From contig NZ_WSUT01000001.1 in the NCBI RefSeq assembly GCF_009789535.1, forward strand, positions 62,001 to 126,000: a stretch of DNA of 64,000 nucleotides. The letters run 5' to 3'. This DNA comes from Sphingomonas carotinifaciens. GTDB taxonomy: Bacteria; Pseudomonadota; Alphaproteobacteria; Sphingomonadales; Sphingomonadaceae. The notes below the pieces were generated by a model. The model saw nothing but the letters and a program-made list of their open reading frames with translations. It did no database searches and was not told where the DNA came from. Below, one piece after another: positions 18,714 through 28,422 of the stretch. The translations under genes were made by a program, and so were the position numbers. Positions within the stretch are counted from its first letter, which is position 1; each line of letters begins with the position of its first letter.

Positions 18714-20525
18714 ATGCGCCCCGCTTATGCCCTGATGTTGCTGCTGCTGCCCGCCAATGCGCCGGTGGCGATGGTGCAAACGCCGCCCACCGCCGCGACG
18801 GCGTCGCAGGATGCGGCCCTGCTGACGTTTCTGGACGCGGCGTATGATGCGCAACTGCGCCTGAGCCCGGAAGGGCAGACGCAGTTGGGGCTGAAGACCG
18901 ATCAGGACCGGCTGGACGATTATACCGACGCTGCGGCACGCCGGGAACGGGCGCTGGCGGAGCGGCAACTGGCCGAGATGCGGGCGCGCTTCCGGCCCGA
19001 GCAACTGGGCGAGAGCGCGCGGGTCAGCTATCGCCTGTTCGAATATGAGGTGGAGCGCGGACGCGCGTCCTTCCCCTTCCGCAAACTGCGCTTTCCGGTG
19101 TCGACGAACGGCAGTCCGGCGGGCGCGATCCCCGTGCTGCTGATCAACAACCACAAGGTGGACACGGTCGCCGATGCGCGCGCCTATATCGCCCGGCTGC
19201 GCGATACCGAGCGGGTGATGCGCGAGGTGACCGCGCTGATGCGCGAACAGGCGGCGGCGGGGATCGTCCCGAACACGGTGAACTTCGCACCGGCGCGGGC
19301 CGATGCGCGAAAGGTGGTGACCGGGGCGCCGTTCGACAGCGGGCCCGATTCCACGCTGCTCGCCGATTTCTCCAAGAAGGTCGCAGGGCTGGATGCGCCG
19401 GGCGCCACCAAGACTGCGCTGCTGAACGAGGCGAAGGCGGCGCTGACCGGGCCGTTCCTGCGCGGCTACAACCGGTTGTTCGCGACGCTGGATGCGATCG
19501 AGCCGCTGTCCAAGGGCAATTTCGGCGCATGGAGCCTGCCGAACGGCGCGGCCTATTATGCCGACCGGCTGAAAAGCTCGACCACCACCAACCTGTCCGC
19601 CGACGAGATCCACGCGATCGGGCTGCGCCAGGTCGCCGCGATCCGGCAGGAGATGGAGGCGGTGAAGCGCGAGGTCGGCTTTGCCGGCACGCTGGAGCAG
19701 TTCTTCGACCATATTCGCACTGACCCGACGCTGAAATACGCCAATGACGAGGCGGGGCGCGAGGCTTACTTGCGCGATGCGCGCGGCGTGATCGCCACCG
19801 TGATGGCCGCCGCGCCGCGCTGGTTCAGCGTGCTGCCCAAGGCGCCGCTGGAGGTGCGCGCGGTGGAGAAATGGCGCGAGGGCACCGCCCCCACCGCCTT
19901 CTACAACCCGCCATCCGCCGACGGATCGCGGCCGGGCATCTATTACGTCAACCTGGTCGACATGAATCAGACGCAGAAGGTGCAGGTCGCCGCCATCGCC
20001 GCGCATGAGGGCGCGCCGGGCCACCATTTTCAGATCGCGCGGCAACAGGAGCTGACCGGCATCCCGAAATTCCGCAAGTTCGGCGGCTACGGCGCCTATG
20101 TCGAGGGCTGGGGCCTGTATTCGGAGCGGCTGGCGGGCGAGATGGGGGTGTACAAGGACCCCTATGCGCGCTTCGGCATGCTGTCGCTGCAAGTCTGGCG
20201 CGCGATCCGGCTGGTGCTGGATACCGGCATCCATTCCAAGCGGTGGACGCGCGAGCAGGCGATCGCCTATTTCCGGGGCAACAGCTCGGTCGCGGACAGC
20301 GACATTGCGCGCGAGGTGGACCGGTATTTCAACTGGCCGGGTCAGGCGACGAGCTACATGATCGGCCAGTTGAAGATCGCGGAACTGCGTGCGCGGGCCG
20401 AGCGTGAACTGGGCGACCGGTTCGACATTCGCGATTTCCATGAAGCCGTGCTGAGCCAGGGTGCGCTGCCGCTGGACGTGCTCGACGAACAGGTGACCCG
20501 CTACATCGCGGCCAAGCGGGGATAG
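18714..20525 (+). CDS. DUF885 family metallopeptidase-like protein
   Basis: 603 aa with an N-terminal signal peptide (through about residue 22), so probably periplasmic or lipid-free secreted. The zinc-site motif AAHEGAPGHHFQIARQQE (HExxxGH type) sits near residue 440, as usual for DUF885, a family related to M32-like carboxypeptidases. Other family marks are FYNPPSADGSRPGIYYVN and YVEGWGLYSERLAGEMG. GAGGAG lies before the ATG. Only the fold class is certain; the substrate is unknown. Confidence 0.92.
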   Translation: MRPAYALMLLLLPANAPVAMVQTPPTAATASQDAALLTFLDAAYDAQLRLSPEGQTQLGLKTDQDRLDDYTDAAARRERALAERQLAEMRARFRPEQLGESARVSYRLFEYEVERGRASFPFRKLRFPVSTNGSPAGAIPVLLINNHKVDTVADARAYIARLRDTERVMREVTALMREQAAAGIVPNTVNFAPARADARKVVTGAPFDSGPDSTLLADFSKKVAGLDAPGATKTALLNEAKAALTGPFLRGYNRLFATLDAIEPLSKGNFGAWSLPNGAAYYADRLKSSTTTNLSADEIHAIGLRQVAAIRQEMEAVKREVGFAGTLEQFFDHIRTDPTLKYANDEAGREAYLRDARGVIATVMAAAPRWFSVLPKAPLEVRAVEKWREGTAPTAFYNPPSADGSRPGIYYVNLVDMNQTQKVQVAAIAAHEGAPGHHFQIARQQELTGIPKFRKFGGYGAYVEGWGLYSERLAGEMGVYKDPYARFGMLSLQVWRAIRLVLDTGIHSKRWTREQAIAYFRGNSSVADSDIAREVDRYFNWPGQATSYMIGQLKIAELRARAERELGDRFDIRDFHEAVLSQGALPLDVLDEQVTRYIAAKRG

Positions 20526-20598
20526 GCGGCGCGCCGACGCTTGCCGCCCGCGGCCGCTTGGGCCAAGGGCGTCACGCGTTCGTAACAAAGGGCCGGCG

Positions 20599-22026
20599 AT
20601 GGTGCAGCACTTCCTTCTGGCGGCCACCGCCTGCGCGGTGGCATCCCTGCCCGGCCCGGCCGCAGCGCAGGAGGCCCAGCCCAGCATCGCCGACCTGCAA
20701 CGCCAGATCGACGAGCTGAAGGTGACGATTGCGGAGCTGAAGGCGCAGCGTGCGCCCGCGGCGCCGGCCACGCTCGCCGCGACCCCGCTAGGCCCCTCCC
20801 CTGCCCCGGTGCAGGTGGCACAGGCCCCCGCAGCGCCCCCTGCCCCGGCGGTCGAGAAGTCCGCGGAGCGTCCCCGCGCCTGGTATGACCGCCTGACCCT
20901 GCGCGGCTATACGCAATTGCGATTGAACGAGATCGTGTCGGGCGACCGCAACGCGCCGGCCGGACGGTCGCGGCTGCGATCGGTGCATGATGCCGGGATC
21001 GGCGACAACAGCAACTTCACCTTTCGCCGCATCCGCCTGATCCTGCAGGGCGATGTGTCGGACCGCATATCGCTGTATTTCCAGCCCGATTTCGCAACCA
21101 ACGTCAGCAATCAGGTGGGCGGCGAACGACGCGAAGGCTTTGGCCAGCTGCGCGACGCCTATGTGGATGCGTTTCTGGACCGGGAGCGCACCTTTCGGTT
21201 GCGCTTCGGCCAGTCCAAGGTGCCGTTCGGGTGGGAAAATATGCAATCCTCGTCCAACCGGCTGACGCTGGACCGCAGCGACGGGATCAACAGCGCGGTG
21301 CCCAGCGAGCGCGACCTGGGCATCGTCGCCTATTACACGCCGCCCGCCGTCGATCGCATCTGGGACCGGCTGATCGCGGACGGGCAGAAGCTGTTCGGCA
21401 ATTACGGCGCGTTCGGCATCGGTGCGTTTAACGGACAGGGCACCAACCGGACCGAGACCAATGACGGGCTGATGACGGTGGCGATGGCGACCTGGCCGTT
21501 CGAGCTTGATGCGTTGGGGCCTGCCTTTCGCGGACAGGTGCTGGAGGTGGGCGGCGCGGCACTGCGCAATCGGGTGCAGCCGGAAATCCGCCCGAGCGGG
21601 GTCAGCCCGGTTTCCTATGCCGACGAGCGGGTCGGTTTCCATGCGATCCTGTATCCGCAACCCTTTGGCCTGCAGGCCGAATGGAATTGGGGGCGCGGCC
21701 CGGAGTTCGACCCCGTGCTCGGTTCGATCGTCACCCGGCGGCTGAACGGCGGCTATGTGCAGGGCATGGCGCGGGTGCGACGCTCGCCCCTGGGGCCGTT
21801 CATGCCCTATGCGCGGTGGCAGCGTTACCGTGGCGGCTGGAAGGCGCTGACCAATGCGCCGCGGCTGGAAACCGACGAATGGGAGTTGGGTATTGAGTTC
21901 CAGCCGATCCCCCCGATCGAGCTGACGCTGGCCTGGTCGCGGATGGAGCGGCGTGAAGCCGACGAACGCCGCGACGGGCGTGCGGAGGGCAATCTGATCC
22001 GCACGCAATTGCAGTGGAATTATTGA
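20599..22026 (+). CDS. Phosphate-selective-porin-like (OprP/OprO) outer-membrane protein
   Basis: 475 aa: a signal peptide, a short coiled coil (IADLQRQIDELKVTIAELKA, residues about 30-52), a Pro/Ala linker and a 16-strand-type barrel ending in WNY. RLRFGQSKVPFGWENMQSS is a family landmark. The coiled coil suggests a trimer. The gene is convergent with the PagL-like gene (5 bases between stops). Confidence 0.85.
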   Translation: MVQHFLLAATACAVASLPGPAAAQEAQPSIADLQRQIDELKVTIAELKAQRAPAAPATLAATPLGPSPAPVQVAQAPAAPPAPAVEKSAERPRAWYDRLTLRGYTQLRLNEIVSGDRNAPAGRSRLRSVHDAGIGDNSNFTFRRIRLILQGDVSDRISLYFQPDFATNVSNQVGGERREGFGQLRDAYVDAFLDRERTFRLRFGQSKVPFGWENMQSSSNRLTLDRSDGINSAVPSERDLGIVAYYTPPAVDRIWDRLIADGQKLFGNYGAFGIGAFNGQGTNRTETNDGLMTVAMATWPFELDALGPAFRGQVLEVGGAALRNRVQPEIRPSGVSPVSYADERVGFHAILYPQPFGLQAEWNWGRGPEFDPVLGSIVTRRLNGGYVQGMARVRRSPLGPFMPYARWQRYRGGWKALTNAPRLETDEWELGIEFQPIPPIELTLAWSRMERREADERRDGRAEGNLIRTQLQWNY

Positions 22027-22030
22027 ACGA

Positions 22031-22759
22031 TCATCTGCCTAGCCGGCGCACCAGCCGCAGGCCCAGGCTGTCCATGCCCGGATTCTGATCGGAAAAGATC
22101 CGGCCGTGGCTGAAATGCTCCCAGGCCAGTTCGGCCGCCCAGCGATCGCCGATCCGGACGCCCAGCGCGGCATTGGGATTGAACAGGATGCGCGACCCCC
22201 AGGAGGTCCGTTCGATATAGGTTTCGTACCGCCGGCCGGCCTCGCGTGCGGACAGGCCGGGGGCAAAGGGATCGGGCGTGAAGCGGTATCCGTCATGGAT
22301 GGTCACGCCGAGGCCGAACTGGCCATAGACGCGCCCGCGCAGGACATGCTGGCGCCATTCGGCCCCCAGGCTGGCGAAACTGGTGCGACCGCCGGTGTTG
22401 ATCTGCGCCTTGGCGGTCAGCCGCGGCTTTAGCGGGCCGTGGACCGGCGCGCTGCGATAGCCGATCTGGATGTCGACGGTGCCGTCCTCTTCGTCCCCCT
22501 CGTAGATCTGACCGGGGGGCGCGGCAGGAAAGACCAACCGGCCGCCCAGCGGGTGGAAGTTGGAGCTATGATCGAACAGGCCGAGGGTCACCTCCGGCTT
22601 CTGCCATGACGGGGACTCCCCCTCCCCTTCCCTGCCCTGTGCGGCCAGCGGCGTGCCCGTCAGGACGGACGCCGCGCCGAGCAGCGCCACCAGACGGCCG
22701 GACCTGTGCACGCGTCGTTTCACGGCGCCGCGAGCCATTCCGCAAACGCGGGTCATCAT
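22031..22759 (-). CDS. PagL-like acyloxyacyl hydrolase (lipid A 3-O-deacylase family)
   Basis: About 242 aa from the ATG at 22759 (a TTG at 22768 and an ATG at 22756 are alternatives). A positively charged signal sequence is followed by an eight-strand-type barrel. The C-terminal WEHFSHGRIFSDQNPGMDSL matches the PagL active-site stretch (His-x-Ser then an acidic residue about 14 positions on); here the acidic residue appears to be Asp rather than Glu. The predicted role is lipid A trimming in the outer membrane. Confidence 0.78.
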   Translation of the reverse strand: MMTRVCGMARGAVKRRVHRSGRLVALLGAASVLTGTPLAAQGREGEGESPSWQKPEVTLGLFDHSSNFHPLGGRLVFPAAPPGQIYEGDEEDGTVDIQIGYRSAPVHGPLKPRLTAKAQINTGGRTSFASLGAEWRQHVLRGRVYGQFGLGVTIHDGYRFTPDPFAPGLSAREAGRRYETYIERTSWGSRILFNPNAALGVRIGDRWAAELAWEHFSHGRIFSDQNPGMDSLGLRLVRRLGR

Positions 22760-22958
22760 TTTATGCAAAGACCTTCCCCCACCGTATTACGGCGTCAACG
22801 CAAGTGCTTTCTGACAGCGCTTCTTCGTGACACCGGCTATACTTCCAACGCTATCTTTTAGTCGTCGGTCGTATTTTGGACAATGCCAATATTGATGCCA
22901 TACCGACGGGCGTAAAATCAGAAATATGTCAGGTAAGAACTTCGTATCTTCGAAATAT

Positions 22959-24788
22959 CTACTTCGAAGGTCTTGCACTTTGCGACGGCGCGCTTCCGAC
23001 CGCGCCTTGGGCCCGGCTTTGCAGCAGGGCGGTCGTGGCGTCGCGGCTGGCGGGCCGGGCGAACAGATAACCCTGCCCCAGCACCGCGCCCATCGCGTGC
23101 AGGGCGCGCGCCTGTGCCTCGGTTTCGATGCCCTCGGCCACCAGCCGGATATCCAGCTTGCGGGCGATGCCGATCAGGGCCTCGACGATGGCGATGCTGG
23201 GAGCATGGGTGTCCAGCCGCTCGACAAAGGATCGGTCGATCTTGATCACGTCGACCGGCACCGACAGCAGGTGCGTCAGCGAGGCATAACCGGTGCCGAA
23301 ATCGTCCAGCGCAATGCGCAGGCCACGGCCCCGCAATCTTGCCAGCTCACGGGCGACGATGCCGCCGTCATTGTCCATGTAGACGGATTCGGTGACCTCC
23401 AGGATGACGTGGCGCAGCGGTACGCCTTCGCGTTCGAAGGCGGTGGCCAGGATCGTGTTCAGGGCGCCGCCATGGATGTCGGCGGAGGACACGTTGATCC
23501 CGACATGCTGGAACGGAATGCCCATCGCCAGCCAGTCGCGCACATCGGCCGCGACCAGCGCGATCATCCGCTCGGTCAGGGCCGCGGCGATGTGAATATC
23601 GATCGTCGCCTCGTGAAAGGCCGAGGCGGAGACGATGTTGTTGCCGATGCGCATCCGGCACAGCGCCTCCAGACCGACGACCTCTCGCGTGTCGAGGCGG
23701 ACGATGGGCTGGTAAAAGGCCTCGATGCGGTCCTCGCGCAGGGCAGCATCGACGTCGCGGATCGCGTCCAGCCGGCTGGTCATGCGGGTGCCAAGCCCCG
23801 GCCAGTAGCGGACAAAGCCCCCCCGCCCCGTCTCCTTTGCGTGATACAGCGCGAAATCGGCATTCTGGCGCACGCGTTCGGTGCTGCGGTCGCCGTGCGC
23901 GACCACGGCCGCGCCGATCGTCGCGCGCGGCACGACGATCTGCCCGCCGCAATCGGCGGGATGGGCAAGCGCGCTCAGGATGTGCTGCGCACTCTGCTCC
24001 AGATCGCGCAACATGGCCGGCGTACGGAGCAGCACGGCAAATTCGTCTCCGCCGACACGGAATACGCGCTCCCCTCCCGTTGCACCGGCGATACGGTGGG
24101 CAGCACAGGTCAGCAGACAATCGCCTGCGCTATGACCGAGCGTGTCGTTCACGACCTTCAGATTGTCGAGATCGACGAGAAACAGCGCCCAGGCGCCCGG
24201 CGTCGCGCAGTCGAGGGCCGCAAGTGCGGTGTTGAAGGCAGCACGATTGCCGAGGCCGGTCAGGGCGTCGGTGGAGGCGCGGCGCTCCCGGTCCTCCACC
24301 CGCTGGTGACGCTCGATCGCGATGGTGCCCAGATGAAGACAGTGGCGCACGATTGCCTGCTCCATCGGGGTCGGACCGCGCGGCTCGCGATAGTAGAAGG
24401 CGAATGTCCCGATCGCCCGCCCGCGTGCGTCGAGGATCGGGGACGACCAGCAGGCGCGGTAGCCGAGCGGCAGCACCAGATGGCGATAGCGAGCCCAGCG
24501 AGGGTCGCTGGCGATATCGGTGACGATGACCGGCTGGCGCAGATAGGCGGCCGTGCCGCACGAGCCGACATCGGGACCGGCCGCGATACCGTCCAGCATG
24601 GCCGAATAGGCGGGCGGCAGGCTGGGTGCGGCGAGTGGGTGCAGCCGCCCTTCCCCGTCGACCAGAAGGACCGAGCATAGGGCGTCAGGCGCTTCCTTCT
24701 CCACTTCCAGACACAGCCGCGTCATGGTCGTATCGAGACGCTCGCCGGTGGCGATCATCTCCAGGATAATGTTCTGAAGATGCAGCAT
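22959..24788 (-). CDS. GAF-GGDEF-EAL cyclic-di-GMP signalling protein
   Basis: 609 aa. An N-terminal GAF domain (about 1-165; VGSCGTAAYLRQPVIVTDIA) is followed by a GGDEF domain (RVGGDEFAVLL, about 245-255, intact) and an EAL domain (GLEALCRM, DDFGTGYASL, VIKIDRSFV, AEGIE, all intact). It could therefore make and break c-di-GMP; which activity dominates is unknown. There is no membrane segment, so it is cytoplasmic. It is monocistronic and the last gene before the replication region. Confidence 0.95.
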   Translation of the reverse strand: MLHLQNIILEMIATGERLDTTMTRLCLEVEKEAPDALCSVLLVDGEGRLHPLAAPSLPPAYSAMLDGIAAGPDVGSCGTAAYLRQPVIVTDIASDPRWARYRHLVLPLGYRACWSSPILDARGRAIGTFAFYYREPRGPTPMEQAIVRHCLHLGTIAIERHQRVEDRERRASTDALTGLGNRAAFNTALAALDCATPGAWALFLVDLDNLKVVNDTLGHSAGDCLLTCAAHRIAGATGGERVFRVGGDEFAVLLRTPAMLRDLEQSAQHILSALAHPADCGGQIVVPRATIGAAVVAHGDRSTERVRQNADFALYHAKETGRGGFVRYWPGLGTRMTSRLDAIRDVDAALREDRIEAFYQPIVRLDTREVVGLEALCRMRIGNNIVSASAFHEATIDIHIAAALTERMIALVAADVRDWLAMGIPFQHVGINVSSADIHGGALNTILATAFEREGVPLRHVILEVTESVYMDNDGGIVARELARLRGRGLRIALDDFGTGYASLTHLLSVPVDVIKIDRSFVERLDTHAPSIAIVEALIGIARKLDIRLVAEGIETEAQARALHAMGAVLGQGYLFARPASRDATTALLQSRAQGAVGSAPSQSARPSK

Positions 24789-25326
24789 TGGCGTTCTCTA
24801 TCAAGCACCGTCCCCCTGCCATTAGTACGATAATCGACGCCGAAGTCGTTAAAGACCCGATCTGGGTTCGACTATTTCGGGGCGGGTATGTTGGCCTGCA
24901 TCTTTTTACAGGTCGTGGGCTGTCGCTTTCTTTGTGCTGTTGAGCGGAGAAGCCGTCGCCGCAGACATTGCAGCCGTTTCCAATACCGTGTCAGCTTATC
25001 TAATACAGTATAACATATTATATCTGACGTTCGAAGGTGTCTCGGGATGTGGCGTCAGCGAACGTGCCTTGGGTATGATACATCCCGATACTGTTACACG
25101 GCCCGGCTTGGGCGGTGGCTGTGCTCGATCCTGTCAAACGTGGAGCCAGACGCCCTTCGGGGGATAACGACTGAGGTCGTCCCGCCATCGGCGTCGGACT
25201 TTCTCTCTCCTCTCAAAATCATATCTATACCATCAAGCTTAGACGGTTTGATTCTAGGTTAGAAGGTTAAGAAGAGGCCGGGCCGCCATTAATCGGCATG
25301 AGTCCGCGATTCGCGATGGGCGCGCT
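24789..25326. other. AT-rich non-coding flank of the replication origin
   Basis: No credible gene. It contains AT-rich stretches near 24995-25035 (repeats of A/T around AACATATTATAT) and 25205-25275, which could serve as unwinding regions. It leads directly into the iteron array. Confidence 0.5.
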
Positions 25327-25434
25327 GTTCCCAAAATATCGTTCTTGCGTTCCCGATAGTTCGTTCGGGCGTTCCGGATATATCGTCCTATCGTTCCTGA
25401 AATGCCGTCAGCCGTTCCCGATGTGTCGAGAACC
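25327..25434 (+). repeat. Iteron array (five direct repeats, 22-bp phasing)
   Basis: Five copies begin with GTTCC at 25327, 25349, 25371, 25393 and 25414, i.e. spaced 22, 22, 22 and 21 bases (two helical turns). A loose consensus is GTTCCCGATATNTCGTTC. A weaker sixth copy may lie near 25301. Located about 720 bases downstream of the repA stop, they have the form of RepA-binding iterons of a plasmid replication origin. Confidence 0.82.
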
Positions 25435-25549
25435 CAGATCAATCGTAAAAATCGGACGCGAGATTGAATCAGTTTTTGCGGGATCGTGAGCGGGGACGTT
25501 CAAATCGGTGGCCCAAGATTTTGCTGCGTCGTAGCCTCGCGGTCATAAC

Positions 25550-25564
25550 CGATACATCGGGAAC
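25550..25564 (-). promoter_or_regulatory. Inverted iteron copy
   Basis: CGATACATCGGGAAC is the reverse complement of GTTCCCGATGTATCG, differing in one base from the fifth iteron (GTTCCCGATGTGTCG). A lone inverted iteron near the array is common as a second initiator site or autoregulatory operator. Confidence 0.65.
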
Positions 25565-25667
25565 GCTTGGATCTTGCCGCTACAAGCGAGAGCAGTGCAG
25601 AGCCGTTCGAATAAGGTAATAAATTCCTGCTTAATTTTCCGCCTGTGCTTCAGGCGGAGGTTCGATT

Positions 25668-26063
25668 TTACCGGGGGCTTTCCCTGTCAAAGCGCGGCAG
25701 GTCTGAGTTCGGTCCGGGCACAGGAAGGCGGCACAACGTGATGAAACGGTATGCCCGATGGTTTTCGCCGCTCAAGGCTCGACTTGCTAACATCTCGGGA
25801 TAGGTCGCTTCGGGAAGCAGAGTGGTGCCGACCCGATGAGCGTTGATAAGCAACGCATGGGCATCGACCATTTCAGCATGTGAGCCACTGTCGGGAGGTG
25901 ATGCAGGAATCAGGGCGTCAGGCTTGCGACATAATTCGAGCAAGACGCGTGGGGGGCAAGGTTGCCACGTGTCGGCATTCAGGGTGTGGAACCGCAACCG
26001 ATACTTGGGCCGGGCGTAGTCGACCACGGCTGCATTGCGTAGCCAGTACCGAATTGATGGCAA
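25668..26063 (-). CDS. Uncertain hypothetical protein
   Basis: Open frame of 131 codons from a TTG with no evident ribosome site. The composition is mixed (MVDAHALLINAHRVGTTLLP in the middle looks protein-like). It lies between repA and the iterons. No family is recognised; it may be a gene remnant. Confidence 0.25.
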   Translation of the reverse strand: MPSIRYWLRNAAVVDYARPKYRLRFHTLNADTWQPCPPRVLLELCRKPDALIPASPPDSGSHAEMVDAHALLINAHRVGTTLLPEATYPEMLASRALSGENHRAYRFITLCRLPVPGPNSDLPRFDRESPR

Positions 26064-26154
26064 CGGTAGCCGGGTCCTATATGACCGTTTGGATCGGGGG
26101 AGTGGTGCAAATGGCTCATCAAACCCGACTGGCCCTGTGCGAGCGGGCTTGATT

Positions 26155-27336
26155 TCAGCGGCCTAACAGATGCCGGTTCTTGGCATCAAAGCGCCGGACA
26201 TAACCGATAAAAGCGTTCTGATAGCTTACCGGGGTGCGGGCGGGATCGGCCTGAACCCATGTGCGAAATTCGGCGTGAAGCGTCTGATAGTCCCAGCCGG
26301 GGCACTCGGCGCGCAGGGTCGCCAGTGTCGCTTCGGTGATTTCGCCGAAGGTGGTGCGCGTGGAAAGGCTCTTGATGCTGCGCCTGATCATCGCGGCGGC
26401 GTCGACGGCAGGCTCTGCGACATCCAGCGCTGTTTCGGGTTGCGGAGCAGGGGAGGGGGCGCGCGGCGACGGTTTGGCCGTAGGGCGCGTATCGCTGCTG
26501 TCACGCCTGCGCATGCGCAGATTGGGTTCGCGCTTGCCCTCCACCTGCTCGATCGTCAGCGCGTAGCCGGGCAGCTCGTTGCGGTCGGCAATCCGCGCGA
26601 TCTCGAATTTGAAGCGCCGATATTGGCCCTCTGCGCCAGATTTCTCGAACAAGGTCGGCATGGAAATGGCGAATCCCGCCTCGCCTGCTCCTCCGGCATG
26701 CTTGCGGGCAACCTTGTAGAGCCATCGCTCACGACCGCCGGAGATATCAAAATAGGCGCGGTCGATCGACAGGACACCGCCCGTCATCATCACGCCCTCC
26801 CAGAACCAGTTGGAAAGCTCGATGGTCATGCCGCGCGACCGCTCGGTTTTTTCATCGACCAACTGCGTCCAACCGTCGAGCCAGCTGAACGTGGCCTCAC
26901 GGCGATTTTCGGCGCGGATGTTGGTCTTGACCGTGGTGGCGACCAGCCGGTCCAAGGCCTGTCCGAGCAGTTCATAGGCGCGCCCGGTCGGCTGCCGGCC
27001 GATGGCGCGCAACAGGTCATAGGGCATCAGATGCAGCTTGCGTGGGACGTCGTTGATGCCGCGCCTCGCCATGTCTGCGAGCATACTGGCGCAATAGATC
27101 AGGATGTCGGCATCCCAGATCGTCGCCATCCCATAATCGGGATTGGCGGAGACATGGACCCATAACTTGCCGTCGGGCGAGCGGTAATCGATCGGCTTCA
27201 CGCGTTTGGACTTGGCGAGGCTGAAGAAGGGCCGCTCCATCATCTCGCGCTGATCGCGCAGCGGCATGTCTGCCAGATAGGGGAGGAACATGTCGAATTG
27301 CTCCGACGATCCTTCCCTGCGTTGCCCCCGCGTCAT
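26155..27336 (-). CDS. repA: Replication initiator protein RepA (RPA family)
   Basis: 393 aa from the ATG at 27336. QFDMFLPYLADMPLRDQREMM, PFFSLAKSKRVKPIDYRSPD, WDADILIYCASMLADM and the RAYELLGQALDRLVATTV stretch are the hallmarks of alphaproteobacterial plasmid replication initiator A, a winged-helix iteron binder. A Pro/Ala-rich linker (about 290-320) separates a C-terminal helical domain (WDYQTLHAEFRTWVQADPAR). It is the third gene of parA-parB-repA; a palindrome just upstream of its start may allow regulation by ParB or by RepA itself. Confidence 0.92.
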   Translation of the reverse strand: MTRGQRREGSSEQFDMFLPYLADMPLRDQREMMERPFFSLAKSKRVKPIDYRSPDGKLWVHVSANPDYGMATIWDADILIYCASMLADMARRGINDVPRKLHLMPYDLLRAIGRQPTGRAYELLGQALDRLVATTVKTNIRAENRREATFSWLDGWTQLVDEKTERSRGMTIELSNWFWEGVMMTGGVLSIDRAYFDISGGRERWLYKVARKHAGGAGEAGFAISMPTLFEKSGAEGQYRRFKFEIARIADRNELPGYALTIEQVEGKREPNLRMRRRDSSDTRPTAKPSPRAPSPAPQPETALDVAEPAVDAAAMIRRSIKSLSTRTTFGEITEATLATLRAECPGWDYQTLHAEFRTWVQADPARTPVSYQNAFIGYVRRFDAKNRHLLGR

Positions 27337-27340
27337 GGCG

Positions 27341-27358
27341 TGTTTCCCCGGGGAAACA
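27341..27358. promoter_or_regulatory. 18-bp perfect palindrome, candidate parS or rep operator
   Basis: TGTTTCCCCGGGGAAACA fills the gap between the parB stop (27359) and the repA start (27336). Its arms TGTTTC/GAAACA equal those of the chromosomal parS consensus (TGTTTCACGTGAAACA), with a six-base centre instead of four. It probably binds the neighbouring ParB, with a side effect on repA expression. Confidence 0.7.
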
Positions 27359-28405
27359 TCATTGATGTATCCCACGCCCGCTGCGCTCAAGATGATCGAG
27401 AAGATTGCGCACCGCGTCGACGACCGTCTCGGTATCGGCGCCGGAGCCAGCGTGCAGGCGGATCGTGACCCCCTGACGGTTCTCGGACTGGAGCGACAAG
27501 ATCGTCCTGCCATATGCATTGGTGTAGCGATATCGCTCGACCGGCTCCGTCACGCTGCCGAATGAGGGCGCTTCCATCAGGCGCCGCATCACCTCTGCCG
27601 CGGCATATGGGATCAGCCCGCGCCGGTGACGATCGGCCTGCTCCTCGACCAGCCGTTTCGCAACACCAGTCACCTGCGAGCGGTGCGTATCTAGCAACTG
27701 CGCCAAGGCATAGGCGGGCTTCAATTGAATATCGGCGGGAGAGGCAAAGGCGGCAACCACGCCATCAGGGATCGCCGCAACCTTCAACATCTTCGAAAGC
27801 CAGCCCTTCGACAATTTCAGCCGTTCCGCCATGCGGGTTTGATGATTGCCATAGTGCGTTCGCAGTGCCTCCGCATAGTTGCGCGCGCGTTCAAGATCGG
27901 ACACGTCCTTGCGCGCACGGTTCTCGATATCAGCGAGCCGAAACGCGGCCTCGTCGTCCAGGTTAGCGACCTGGGCGACAAACTGCATATCCGGGTAACT
28001 GTTTGCGCGTAGCCAGCGCACCGACCAGTGGCGACGCGTGCCGGCGATCACCTCATATTCATGCTCCGGGTCTCCTTCGATCCGGCGTACGACGGCAGGT
28101 ACTTTCTGGCCGCCCTCCGCGATCAAAGAGTCGATCAATTCGCGACAGTTTTCTTCCGACAGATGCGCATAGCTACGGGCATTACCGGGCCAGATGCGTA
28201 CGCGAGCGGGGTCGAGCAGCAACTGGGTTACTTGGCGAACCTCGCCACTTGCCACGCGGGCGAGCGCCGACTCACGACCGAGCAAAGTGGTACCGCGTGC
28301 GCGTTCGACGGCACGTTCCGGAGGGGCAGGGGGCGGTTCGACATTGGCGACCGCTTCATCCTCGGCCAGCAACGCTGCGAGGTAATCGGATTGCTTACGC
28401 GCCAT
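27359..28405 (-). CDS. parB: ParB-family partition protein
   Basis: 348 aa. An N-terminal Ala/Glu-rich tail is followed by a ParB/Srx CTPase-like domain (LDPARVRIWPGNARSYAHLS; the arginine box EVIAGTRRHWSVRWLR near residue 125), then the HTH (QTRMAERLKLSKGWLSKMLK). It binds a centromere and works with ParA. It lies downstream of parA (50-base gap with an 11-bp direct repeat). Confidence 0.95.
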   Translation of the reverse strand: MARKQSDYLAALLAEDEAVANVEPPPAPPERAVERARGTTLLGRESALARVASGEVRQVTQLLLDPARVRIWPGNARSYAHLSEENCRELIDSLIAEGGQKVPAVVRRIEGDPEHEYEVIAGTRRHWSVRWLRANSYPDMQFVAQVANLDDEAAFRLADIENRARKDVSDLERARNYAEALRTHYGNHQTRMAERLKLSKGWLSKMLKVAAIPDGVVAAFASPADIQLKPAYALAQLLDTHRSQVTGVAKRLVEEQADRHRRGLIPYAAAEVMRRLMEAPSFGSVTEPVERYRYTNAYGRTILSLQSENRQGVTIRLHAGSGADTETVVDAVRNLLDHLERSGRGIHQ

Positions 28406-28422
28406 GGAACACCTTTAAATCA

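Noticed and set aside
18408..20771. 787-codon open frame opposite the DUF885 gene
   Set aside because: Same kind of antisense shadow; the plus strand has a signal peptide, ribosome site and HExxxGH motif.
25327..25434. Repeat array considered as CRISPR
   Set aside because: Units are 21-22 bases head to tail with no unique spacers; they sit beside repA and fit iterons.
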